DNA of 8,629 nt from Bacteroidales bacterium (lineage in GTDB: Bacteria; Bacteroidota; Bacteroidia; Bacteroidales; Azobacteroidaceae). Within the stretch, counting starts at the first letter, position 1, and every line of letters starts with the position of its first letter. The stretch lies in contig JAJBTS010000326.1 in the NCBI GenBank assembly GCA_020860885.1, positions 1 through 8,629 on the forward strand. The letters are read 5' to 3'. The notes beneath the pieces were generated by a model, which was given only the letters and a program-made list of their open reading frames with translations, ran no database searches and was not told the origin of the DNA. Positions 1 to 6,173 of this stretch are shown one piece after another. The position numbers and the translations under genes are program-made.

Positions 1-1
1 A

Positions 2-1315
2 TTAAATCTCTCTTGCTTTAATATCTAAGTACCTATTAATCAAATTCAAAGTCAAATGATCGGGATGTGTCAATAAAGACATAATATTGTGCTGCCTTAA
101 TTTATGAATGATCAATCTTTTCTCGTATTCCAGTTTTTCTGCAACCACTGTTTCATAAACTTGTGTTTTATTTTCAGGGATCCGATCGATTAGACTTTCA
201 AGCTCGGTATTCTCGAAGAAAACGACCAGAATACTATGCCTCTTCGCTAATACGGAAAGATAACGCAGTTGTCGTTGCATAGCTTGTACAGAATCAAAAT
301 TGGTATAGATGATCAATAAACTTCTGTTCCTGATATTTTTATCCACTGCCTGATAAAGAGATTGGAAATCACTTTCATAAAAAGAAGTTTGCTGATGATA
401 AAGGGCCTCCTGAATCATCTGCATTTGCACAGGTTGTCTGGAAGCAGGTACCACGGAATCGATCTTCTTTTCGAAAGTTATCAGGCCGGACTTGTCTCCT
501 TTCAACATGGATACATAAGAAATTGCCAGAGAGGCATTAATGGAATAATCCAGTAAAGTCATCTGCTTAAAAGCCGACTGCATAGTTCTTCCTTTATCAA
601 TGAGGCAATACATATTCTGTGCCCGTTCATCCCGGAATACATTTGTCATTAATTTGGCCCGGCGCGCCGTTGCTTTCCAGTTAACAAAACGATAATCATC
701 TCCTTTGATGTAATCCTTAATTTGATCGGGCTCTAATTGTTGTCCTATTTTACGTATTTTCTTTGCTCCCGGCTGGGTTAATTTATTGCTGGCCGCTATC
801 AGTTCGTATTCTTTCAAATGCACGAAAGAGGGATATACTTTTACTACAGAAGGTTTACCCGTCTTAAACCGACGGGAAATGAACCCTATTTTACTGGAAA
901 CAAAAACATTGATCATGCCGAATTTGTAAACCCCGCGCTTTACCGGACGAATATTGTAAGTGAGAATTTTATTCTCAGAGTTTTTCATCTTTAACGCAAA
1001 AGACAAGTCTCTTATCTGAAACTGCGGAGGCAATTCATCAATGATCTGCAGATCTACCGGAAACGGATAATCATTGGTAAGGTGTATTTTAACCTCATTC
1101 GGATCGCCATTTGAAAAACGCTCGGGACATTCTCTCCAGGCACTCACTGCATGTTTTCGCCCCATGTATAAAGCCACTACCTCATACAAAAACAGCAAAA
1201 TAAGCAAAAGTAAAAGGAACTGGGCCAGTGTAAACACAAATACACTGATATATCCTGCCACAAAACAAAGTACGACAAGAAGAACAGCTATGTAAAATCT
1301 TTTATTTAAAAACAT
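2..1315 (-). CDS. DUF58 family protein with VWA-like fold, partner of the MoxR ATPase
   Basis: This is a 437-residue protein, complete at both ends; its TAA stop lies at 2-4. Two hydrophobic segments at about residues 7-27 and 31-50 form an N-terminal membrane hairpin. The rest is soluble and probably cytoplasmic. The DUF58 signature spans about residues 191-245: GQQLEPDQIKDY, then GDDYRFVNWKATAR (205-218), then a strand ending in LIDKGRT (238-244). DUF58 proteins are VWA-related and are regularly encoded beside MoxR ATPases. The metal-site motif DxSxS of classical VWA domains appears here as D240-KGRT, so metal binding is doubtful. The ATG start overlaps the MoxR stop by one base (TAATG), which indicates translational coupling. 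By context it is an adaptor or substrate of the MoxR protein at the inner membrane. The family call is secure; the cellular function is unknown. Confidence 0.93.
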   Translation of the reverse strand: MFLNKRFYIAVLLVVLCFVAGYISVFVFTLAQFLLLLLILLFLYEVVALYMGRKHAVSAWRECPERFSNGDPNEVKIHLTNDYPFPVDLQIIDELPPQFQIRDLSFALKMKNSENKILTYNIRPVKRGVYKFGMINVFVSSKIGFISRRFKTGKPSVVKVYPSFVHLKEYELIAASNKLTQPGAKKIRKIGQQLEPDQIKDYIKGDDYRFVNWKATARRAKLMTNVFRDERAQNMYCLIDKGRTMQSAFKQMTLLDYSINASLAISYVSMLKGDKSGLITFEKKIDSVVPASRQPVQMQMIQEALYHQQTSFYESDFQSLYQAVDKNIRNRSLLIIYTNFDSVQAMQRQLRYLSVLAKRHSILVVFFENTELESLIDRIPENKTQVYETVVAEKLEYEKRLIIHKLRQHNIMSLLTHPDHLTLNLINRYLDIKAREI

Positions 1316-2286
1316 TACTTAGGAACATCAATCTTTTCGACCAGCAACTTAGTAATATTTGCAGCAGAACGGCCTTCCATTTCTGTTTCGGCAGACAACA
1401 TCAAACGATGTTGCAATACCGGAACTGCCATATATTTCACATCGTCCGGAATAACAAAATCCCTGCCCTGCAATACGGCAAAGGCTTTTACTGCATTTAA
1501 CAAAGCAACTCCTGCCCGGGGAGAGGCTCCCAGATAAACAGCCTTACTATTACGGGTAGCCAGAATGATATCTGCAATGTATTTAATGATACTGTCTTCC
1601 ACAAACACTTGTTTCACTAAATTCCTGAAGCGGGTCAGTTCTTCTTTAGTGAGGATAGTGTGTATCTCATCCAACTTTGTTAAGCGGTTATTCTCATGAT
1701 GTCTTTTCAAAATAGTAAATTCCTCTTCTCCTTTAGGATAATCCAGAATGATTTTCATCAGGAAGCGGTCTAATTGAGCTTCAGGCAACCGGTAAGTTCC
1801 TTCCTGCTCTACAGGGTTCTGCGTAGCAATTACCATATAGATATCATTCATTTTACGGGTAAAGCCATCAACAGTAACCTGCCGTTCTTCCATCACTTCG
1901 AATAAAGCAGCCTGAGTCTTTGCCGGCGCCCGGTTGATCTCGTCAATCAATACTATGTCTGAGAAGATAGGTCCTTTTACAAATTCAAATTCGCTGGATT
2001 TCAAATTAAAAATAGAAGTTCCTAATACATCCGAGGGCATCAGATCGGGAGTAAACTGAATCCTCGAAAAATCGGCCTGAATGAGTTTGGCCGTTAACTT
2101 TGCTAATAAAGTTTTAGCAACTCCGGGAACTCCCTCGAGCAAAACATGCCCATCAGCCAAAAGAGCAGTTAGTAAAAGATCCACCGTTTCTTCCTGACCC
2201 ACAATGGTTTCCGCTATTTTTTCTTTTAATTCACTGACTTTTCCGGAGAATTCCGTAAGGTCTATTCTGTTTTCAAGTTCTTCCAT
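1315..2286 (-). CDS. MoxR family AAA+ ATPase
   Basis: This 323-residue protein has the normal length and all core motifs of a MoxR AAA+ ATPase. Walker A is GVPGVAKT (52-59). Walker B is IVLIDEINRA (111-120), with D115 and E116. Sensor 1 is ATQNP (154-158), the conserved arginine lies in PEAQLDRF (168-175), and sensor 2 is GASPRAG (253-259, R257). MoxR proteins hydrolyse ATP as ring-shaped oligomers and act as chaperone-like factors that mature or remodel partner proteins, often VWA-domain proteins. The DUF58 gene immediately downstream is the likely partner. The ATG at 2284-2286 shares its A with the TAA stop of the upstream DUF4350 frame, so translation is probably coupled to that gene. An early stop in the upstream gene could therefore reduce MoxR synthesis. 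The family is certain; the substrate is unknown. Confidence 0.96.
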   Translation of the reverse strand: MEELENRIDLTEFSGKVSELKEKIAETIVGQEETVDLLLTALLADGHVLLEGVPGVAKTLLAKLTAKLIQADFSRIQFTPDLMPSDVLGTSIFNLKSSEFEFVKGPIFSDIVLIDEINRAPAKTQAALFEVMEERQVTVDGFTRKMNDIYMVIATQNPVEQEGTYRLPEAQLDRFLMKIILDYPKGEEEFTILKRHHENNRLTKLDEIHTILTKEELTRFRNLVKQVFVEDSIIKYIADIILATRNSKAVYLGASPRAGVALLNAVKAFAVLQGRDFVIPDDVKYMAVPVLQHRLMLSAETEMEGRSAANITKLLVEKIDVPK

Positions 2287-2654
2287 TAATCTATTTGCAT
2301 TTTTGTTATTAAATTCAACATTTCCTGATCGCTGACTTCCGTATGCTCCCGAATACCATCCAGTTCCAAGAACAAATGACGGGCTTCACTTTCCGGCATT
2401 CCTGTTTTTGCAGAAAACTGCCGGATAAAGGCTTTGTCGTGATGCTCATTGATCACATCGATTCCATACCGGCGACGTAAATCGTCGCTCCAATATATAT
2501 ACTTTTTCATTAGGATATCTGCATTGTTGTTTCGCTTCAGATACAAGGTACATATCGAACGAACAAATTCCAGCATTTTATTGGCGGGTGGAGTGACAAC
2601 CGGTATTATTTTTTGCTTTCTCTTTGCCGTAAACACCATAAATAAGAAAATCAC
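2286..2654 (-). CDS. C-terminal fragment of the DUF4350 protein, possible restart product
   Basis: This 122-codon open stretch lies downstream of the amber stop. The first possible start is a GTG at 2652-2654, 21 bases after the TAG; an ATG follows at 2637-2639. The fragment opens inside what would be the second membrane helix (MIFLFMVF). It continues with the basic stop-transfer segment TAKRKQK and a mostly helical cytoplasmic domain (IIPVVTPPANKMLEFVRS onward) typical of the C-terminus of Bacteroidota DUF4350 proteins. Only about half of the membrane helix is present, so a restarted product would be poorly anchored. Its TAA overlaps the ATG of moxR, so a ribosome restarting here could keep MoxR translation coupled. 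No Shine-Dalgarno-like sequence supports the GTG. Whether this protein is made is unknown. Confidence 0.5.
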   Translation of the reverse strand: MIFLFMVFTAKRKQKIIPVVTPPANKMLEFVRSICTLYLKRNNNADILMKKYIYWSDDLRRRYGIDVINEHHDKAFIRQFSAKTGMPESEARHLFLELDGIREHTEVSDQEMLNLITKMQID

Positions 2655-2675
2655 TACCAGAACAATATAACAGGC

Positions 2676-3497
2676 CTATTGCAGAGAAGGCTGACTTAAT
2701 AAATATCTTAAAAGAGAAGCAGACTTCTTCGATTGTTTGTTATTTCTCTCACCATAATATTCCGTTCGTAACAAAGGTTTTTGTTGCAAAGGAGAAAGAG
2801 CTGTTCGAAGGAACGGATTAATAGAATCGTTCAACACAGCATAATTAGTGAAAAGCATAGGAGTTGAACATGCATACAATCGACCTTTACCAATAACCAC
2901 CTCCACTATCAGAGGATTATCTTTCTCATCACGAGCGATTACAGTTAAATTCCCAAAAATATTTTTTGAGGAAGTGTTTTGTTCCACAAAATGAGCACTT
3001 ACCATAGAAATAGGAATTCCAGTTAAGCTATCTGATGCATTAGAAAAATCAACGGAAACAGTTTGGTATTCGTTTGATAAGTCAATGGTGAAGTTGAACG
3101 GGAATTCCTTTGCTATTAAGAGATCCAGACTATCGAGAATCAGTGGAGAAAAATATTCTGCAGCAATAAATGCTCTTCCTCCGTTTTCCAGATATTCCAG
3201 TAAATGTTCTACCTGATATTCCGAAGGACTGAAACTATTGCATACAACCAATAAATTACTACTATCCAATTCATCGGATGTATACAAATCTGAAATATTA
3301 TCATAAGAATGACAATACGCTTCTTCCCAGGAGGCAACCAGCATTTCATCCAACACAAAACATCCGTAAGGCTGTTTATCTTCCGTACTATAGGTCGCCC
3401 TCCATATAAAATCGGGAGGTTTATTGGCATTGTTGTAGTACATAATACCGAACAATAGTAGCAGAATTCCAACAAATAAGATATTTCTCTTCATCAT
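2676..3497 (-). CDS. N-terminal part of the DUF4350 protein (truncated at an amber stop)
   Basis: This part encodes 273 residues. A hydrophobic anchor at about 5-21 is followed by an extracytoplasmic domain. Recognisable family features are WRATYSTEDKQPYGCFVLDEML (in pieces from residue 32 to 53), the strand NLLVVCNSF (81-89), the ENGGRAFIAAEYF loop (104-116) and GKGRLYACSTPMLFTNYA (203-220). The Gly-Gly region and strand pattern suit the glutamine-amidotransferase-like fold attributed to DUF4350, but no catalytic triad is evident. The last residues, LRYLLSQPSLQ, lead straight into the membrane helix in relatives, but here a TAG ends the frame. The product would keep its N-terminal anchor and lose the second helix and cytoplasmic tail. 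The start ATG is one base after the DUF4129 stop (TAA-G-ATG); a second ATG follows at once (Met-Met-Lys). Confidence 0.85.
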   Translation of the reverse strand: MMKRNILFVGILLLLFGIMYYNNANKPPDFIWRATYSTEDKQPYGCFVLDEMLVASWEEAYCHSYDNISDLYTSDELDSSNLLVVCNSFSPSEYQVEHLLEYLENGGRAFIAAEYFSPLILDSLDLLIAKEFPFNFTIDLSNEYQTVSVDFSNASDSLTGIPISMVSAHFVEQNTSSKNIFGNLTVIARDEKDNPLIVEVVIGKGRLYACSTPMLFTNYAVLNDSINPFLRTALSPLQQKPLLRTEYYGERNNKQSKKSASLLRYLLSQPSLQ

Positions 3498-3498
3498 C

Positions 3499-4209
3499 TT
3501 AGTTATAGAAACGGTTAAGGAATTTAGTACTCAGTTCGTCAAATTCATTAAACACAACCAAAGAAGCTTCTCCATTTCCGTAACGATAATAGGCAAACCG
3601 GCGCGACAACTCTTTAAAGTCTGCTCTCAGATCATTGCGTGTGATTTCGTAAACATATTCATTTACCGTTTTATTCGGATCAAAAGAAATCAATTCTTTT
3701 TCATTCAAAGCTTGCAAAACTTTCAGGTATTTCCAACGGACAGCCTTTGCATATTCTTCATTCTCCAATGCCTGACTGATGAGCTTATCCAAATTCAAAT
3801 TTTCTATTTCTTCATCTTCAATGCGATAATCCAGCTTTTTCTTCCGTTCTAAATAAAACAGGGAAGGTTTGTATATATAGAGAATCACGACCAGTAAAAC
3901 AAGAAAGAGAATAGCTCCGAAAAGAAGGACATTGTCAAATTGTTTCTTTGTCAGGTTAGGAGAGAAATGCTCCTTTAACCAGCGATACAATTTCCTCTCC
4001 AGATCATTTAACCATCTGGAATCATCTTCTTTGAACTGTTGGTAATAATCAAACTTTTTCTGCGATTTGAAATTATTGTATTTTTCCTGATCAAACTCTA
4101 AAGATCCGGCAAAGACTGTATCTTTTGCAATACTATCTTTATCTGTTCCCCATGCCGTATGTACTCCGGCAAACAAAGCAATCAGAAATATGGAAATATA
4201 TTTTATCAC
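3499..4209 (-). CDS. Membrane protein with signal peptide and DUF4129-like C-terminal domain
   Basis: This 236-residue protein begins with a signal peptide (about 1-21; hydrophobic ISIFLIALFAG, likely cleavage after AWG). A hydrophilic extracytoplasmic segment rich in Lys, Asp and aromatic residues follows (22-93). One transmembrane helix lies at 94-113 (VLLFGAILFLVLLVVILYIY). The cytoplasmic C-terminal domain (about 140-236) has the DUF4129 pattern: ENEEYAKAVRWKYLKVLQAL (149-168), then ISFDPNKTVNEY (174-185) and LSRRFAYYRYGNG (201-213). DUF4129 proteins recur beside MoxR, DUF58 and DUF4350 genes, as here. The GTG start at 4207-4209 overlaps the TGA of the upstream gene by four bases (GTGA), which fixes the start and suggests coupling. 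The gene ends in TAA one base before the DUF4350 ATG. Biochemical function is unknown. Confidence 0.85.
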   Translation of the reverse strand: MIKYISIFLIALFAGVHTAWGTDKDSIAKDTVFAGSLEFDQEKYNNFKSQKKFDYYQQFKEDDSRWLNDLERKLYRWLKEHFSPNLTKKQFDNVLLFGAILFLVLLVVILYIYKPSLFYLERKKKLDYRIEDEEIENLNLDKLISQALENEEYAKAVRWKYLKVLQALNEKELISFDPNKTVNEYVYEITRNDLRADFKELSRRFAYYRYGNGEASLVVFNEFDELSTKFLNRFYN

Positions 4210-5111
4210 AATTGGTCGAAATCGCTGATCTTATCCTGTAGAGAAACCCCTTCTTCTTTCTCGATTATGGAAGTATATTGAAGCCCGATAAATACAATAA
4301 AGATCGGCAATACGATTACGGTTCCTACGGAACTGATAGCTGCCAGGATATAACCCATAAAGTTTCCGCCTCCTTCTATATGAATCATCATATAAACAAA
4401 ATAGGGCATACCTAAAATATAAGAAAATATAGATATTAAAAATCCTCCGATCAATACTGTTAAAAAGACCGCTCCCCAGTTCTTAAACCCTAAACGCATT
4501 CCTTTTTTCAAAGATTCCCAGGCAGATTTCTGTTCGAAAAAAACAGGTTGACTTGCCAGTACTAAAGAAGGCATCAAAACAATGCACAGAACCAATAAAC
4601 CCAATATTATAAAAGAAGATATTAAACTTCCTGCCAAAGACATAAGGTTAGCACCCAGCAGGAAAAATACAGCGACTATTAATATCATCAGCGCCGAAAT
4701 GATGACTGAAATAATCAATCCCTGAACAAAAAGTTTACCCATGATGGAAAACATATCCCCTTTCAAATCATTCCAACCGGAATTTTCGGTTAAAGTATTT
4801 TTAGTATACTGATAAAGAATAGCACCTGTCATCGAGTAAAGAAAAAGTTGCAGGCAGACAGCAAGCACTACATATATTAAGGCATTAACAAAAAAAGATA
4901 TGTCGTAGCCGCCCGATAGAATATTGGAAAATACTCCTGTAGTATATTCCTGTGCAAAATATCCCTGAACTATCGCAAGAGGAACACCTATATAAAGAAC
5001 ATTCCGTAGCAATAATTTCCAGTTCTGCCTCACAAAGTCGCCCGCAGCAGAAAATCTCTCTCCAATACTTCGAATTTTGTAAAATTCGACTTTTTTAATT
5101 TCGTTTTCCAT
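4206..5111 (-). CDS. Six-helix integral membrane protein of unknown function
   Basis: This is a 301-residue protein with about six predicted membrane helices, near residues 33-53, 71-95, 127-150, 162-186, 212-237 and 253-278. A short N-terminal tail (FYKIRSIGERFSAAGDFVRQ) precedes the first helix, and a charged C-terminal tail (EKEEGVSLQDKISDFDQL) follows the last. Cytoplasmic-looking loops include QPVFFEQKSAWESLKKG (188-204), a layout resembling the membrane domains of the DUF4013, DUF975 and glycerophosphodiesterase-membrane families. No catalytic motif is visible and I do not assign it to one family. It lies between spoIIM-like and DUF4129 genes, seven bases after the former and overlapping the latter, so it probably belongs to the same membrane assembly. 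It is the only gene here that ends in TGA. Confidence 0.88.
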   Translation of the reverse strand: MENEIKKVEFYKIRSIGERFSAAGDFVRQNWKLLLRNVLYIGVPLAIVQGYFAQEYTTGVFSNILSGGYDISFFVNALIYVVLAVCLQLFLYSMTGAILYQYTKNTLTENSGWNDLKGDMFSIMGKLFVQGLIISVIISALMILIVAVFFLLGANLMSLAGSLISSFIILGLLVLCIVLMPSLVLASQPVFFEQKSAWESLKKGMRLGFKNWGAVFLTVLIGGFLISIFSYILGMPYFVYMMIHIEGGGNFMGYILAAISSVGTVIVLPIFIVFIGLQYTSIIEKEEGVSLQDKISDFDQL

Positions 5112-5118
5112 ATCGTAT

Positions 5119-6081
5119 TTAATTTATTTCAGTTTCCTTAACCAGTTTTTTCGGATATATCACATAATAAAAAAGAATAAATGCCAAAGATAAAAGTATC
5201 AGAGCCAGACGCAGGATATTGGGAGCATCCGTGAGCCGTGTCAGATACGACTCAATAAATCCGGCTACAATAAAAACCGGAACAGTCCCTACAACTATCA
5301 TTGTTCCTTTTCGCGCAGAGCGTTTGAAGGATTCAAAACGAGAATACGTTCCGGGAAACAACCATCCGTTTCCCATGGTTATTCCTGCACAGCCAGCTAT
5401 AACAATAGCGGATATTTCCAGAGTACCGTGCAGCCATATAGCTAAAAAAGATTCCCACAGCAATCCTTGTTCGATGAAAAAGTATTGAAAGCTTCCAATC
5501 ATCGTACCGTTAATAAATAAAATATAGATTGTTCCGAGAGAAGTAAAAAGACCGGCTATAAAGGCTTTAAAAGAAACAAAAATATTATTCCAGGTAATCA
5601 TCCAGAACATATTTTCCTGATCCATCTGTTTATATACAGCCATCGGATCATTCTTTTCTATATTCCGCAACGTCATCTCCACATAAAAATCTCCGAGGAC
5701 CAAACGCACATAACTATCGTCATTAGCAGCAGAAAGAGCGCCAATGGCTACTGCCAGCAGGAATATAAGGAAAGAATACAACAACTCTTTCCGACATTCG
5801 TACATAACGACAGGAACATCTGTTTTCCAGAAGTTAATAAGTTGGCTAAACCTCCATTTCTTTTTTTCATTGATAAATTGATGAAGCCGGGAAGACAATC
5901 CGTTCAGGTAAACAGCGATTTTAGAGCCGGGGTAATGAGTGTGCGCATAAGACAAGTCATTCGTCACATCTATATAAATATCGGCAAGAATATCAGGTGA
6001 TTGTTGCCTGATATTTCTTAGGCATTCCTCATATCCTTTCCACTTTTCTTTATTCAGATAAATAAAAACAGCTTCTTTCAT
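5119..6081 (-). CDS. SpoIIM/DUF95 family integral membrane protein
   Basis: This 320-residue protein is of normal length for the family. The soluble N-terminal part (1-95) contains the family feature THYPGSKIAVYLNGLSSRLH (48-67). About five membrane segments follow, near residues 99-117, 165-190, 209-230, 260-280 and 290-308. The motifs WNNIFVSFKAFIAG (164-177), NGTMIGSF (191-198) and LHGTLEISAIVIAG (217-230, with H218, G219 and E222) are typical of the SpoIIM family. In Firmicutes SpoIIM acts in peptidoglycan remodelling during engulfment; Bacteroidales do not sporulate, so that role cannot be carried over. In non-sporulating bacteria these genes commonly sit with MoxR, DUF58 and often RDD-family genes. 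This is the first gene of the envelope operon, after a 92-bp gap from rnc. Start ATG at 6079-6081 lacks a Shine-Dalgarno sequence. Downstream spacing is seven bases. Confidence 0.93.
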   Translation of the reverse strand: MKEAVFIYLNKEKWKGYEECLRNIRQQSPDILADIYIDVTNDLSYAHTHYPGSKIAVYLNGLSSRLHQFINEKKKWRFSQLINFWKTDVPVVMYECRKELLYSFLIFLLAVAIGALSAANDDSYVRLVLGDFYVEMTLRNIEKNDPMAVYKQMDQENMFWMITWNNIFVSFKAFIAGLFTSLGTIYILFINGTMIGSFQYFFIEQGLLWESFLAIWLHGTLEISAIVIAGCAGITMGNGWLFPGTYSRFESFKRSARKGTMIVVGTVPVFIVAGFIESYLTRLTDAPNILRLALILLSLAFILFYYVIYPKKLVKETEIN

Positions 6082-6100
6082 TTGTTGTCAGGATGTAACA

Positions 6101-6113
6101 GAATACAAAAATA
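6101..6113 (-). promoter_or_regulatory. Candidate Bacteroides-type promoter -7 element for the spoIIM-moxR-DUF58 operon
   Basis: On the minus strand the octamer TATTTTTG (6106-6113) matches the Bacteroides -7 consensus TAnnTTTG exactly. It lies about 25 bases before the spoIIM-like ATG, in the only sizeable gap between the two blocks. A -33 TTTG at the usual spacing of about 19-21 bases is not seen; the nearest TTTG (6155-6158) is about 41 bases upstream. Since the gap is very AT-rich, a chance match is quite possible. If real, the transcript would start close to 6100 with a leader of fewer than 25 bases. Confidence 0.3.
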
Positions 6114-6173
6114 AGCGATTAATTCATAATAATCAGCTTTATCAGCTCTTTCCTCAAATTTAATACCAGAATA

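Larger units (their letters stand above)
2286..3497 (-). pseudogene. DUF4350 gene interrupted by an in-frame amber codon
   Basis: A single reading frame of 404 codons runs from the ATG at 3497 to the TAA at 2286-2288, broken only by one TAG at 2676-2678 (codon 274). The two open parts are in the same frame, separated by the stop and seven further codons. Read through, the product would be 403 residues, about the usual length for Bacteroidota DUF4350 proteins. It would have an N-terminal anchor (about 5-21), an extracytoplasmic DUF4350 domain, a second membrane helix starting just after the stop (ACYIVLVVIFLFMVF) and a basic-start cytoplasmic domain (AKRKQKIIPV onward). From memory, relatives carry Trp at this position, in a motif like SQPxLRWAL, so TGG-to-TAG by one base is the simplest explanation (C to T at 2677 on the plus strand). 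No frameshift is involved. Sequencing error, split function and read-through all remain possible. Confidence 0.8.

Noticed and set aside
2..2286. Bat (BatA-BatE) aerotolerance operon
   Set aside because: That cluster also has MoxR and DUF58 genes, but the BatA/B VWA membrane proteins and TPR proteins are absent. The flanking DUF4350, DUF4129 and SpoIIM genes mark a different cluster.
2676..2678. TAG reassigned to an amino acid in this genome
   Set aside because: Nothing else in the window supports it: no other gene contains an in-frame TAG, all other genes end in TAA or TGA, and Bacteroidales chromosomes use the standard bacterial code. One site fits a point mutation better.
3209..3475. Minus-strand open frame of 88 codons inside the DUF4350 gene
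   Set aside because: It is a shifted-frame shadow of a clearly coding stretch; its Cys- and Ile-rich sequence has no recognisable domain.
2286..3497. Frameshift as the cause of the broken DUF4350 gene
   Set aside because: The two halves are in the same frame, with exactly seven codons between the TAG and the GTG. A substitution is enough.
5219..5488. Plus-strand open frame of 89 codons, and similar ones at 362-556, 1074-1295, 2449-2670, 6501-6698, 6682-6888 and 7285-7500
   Set aside because: All lie antisense to well-supported genes, show no family pattern and read as composition shadows.
5119..6081. Sporulation function
   Set aside because: The SpoIIM name comes from Firmicutes. No other sporulation gene is present and Bacteroidales do not form spores.
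6132..6147. Direct repeat of ATCAGCT in the rnc-spoIIM gap (6132-6138 and 6141-6147)
   Set aside because: Only seven bases repeated once in a low-complexity AT-rich gap; too short to call an operator.
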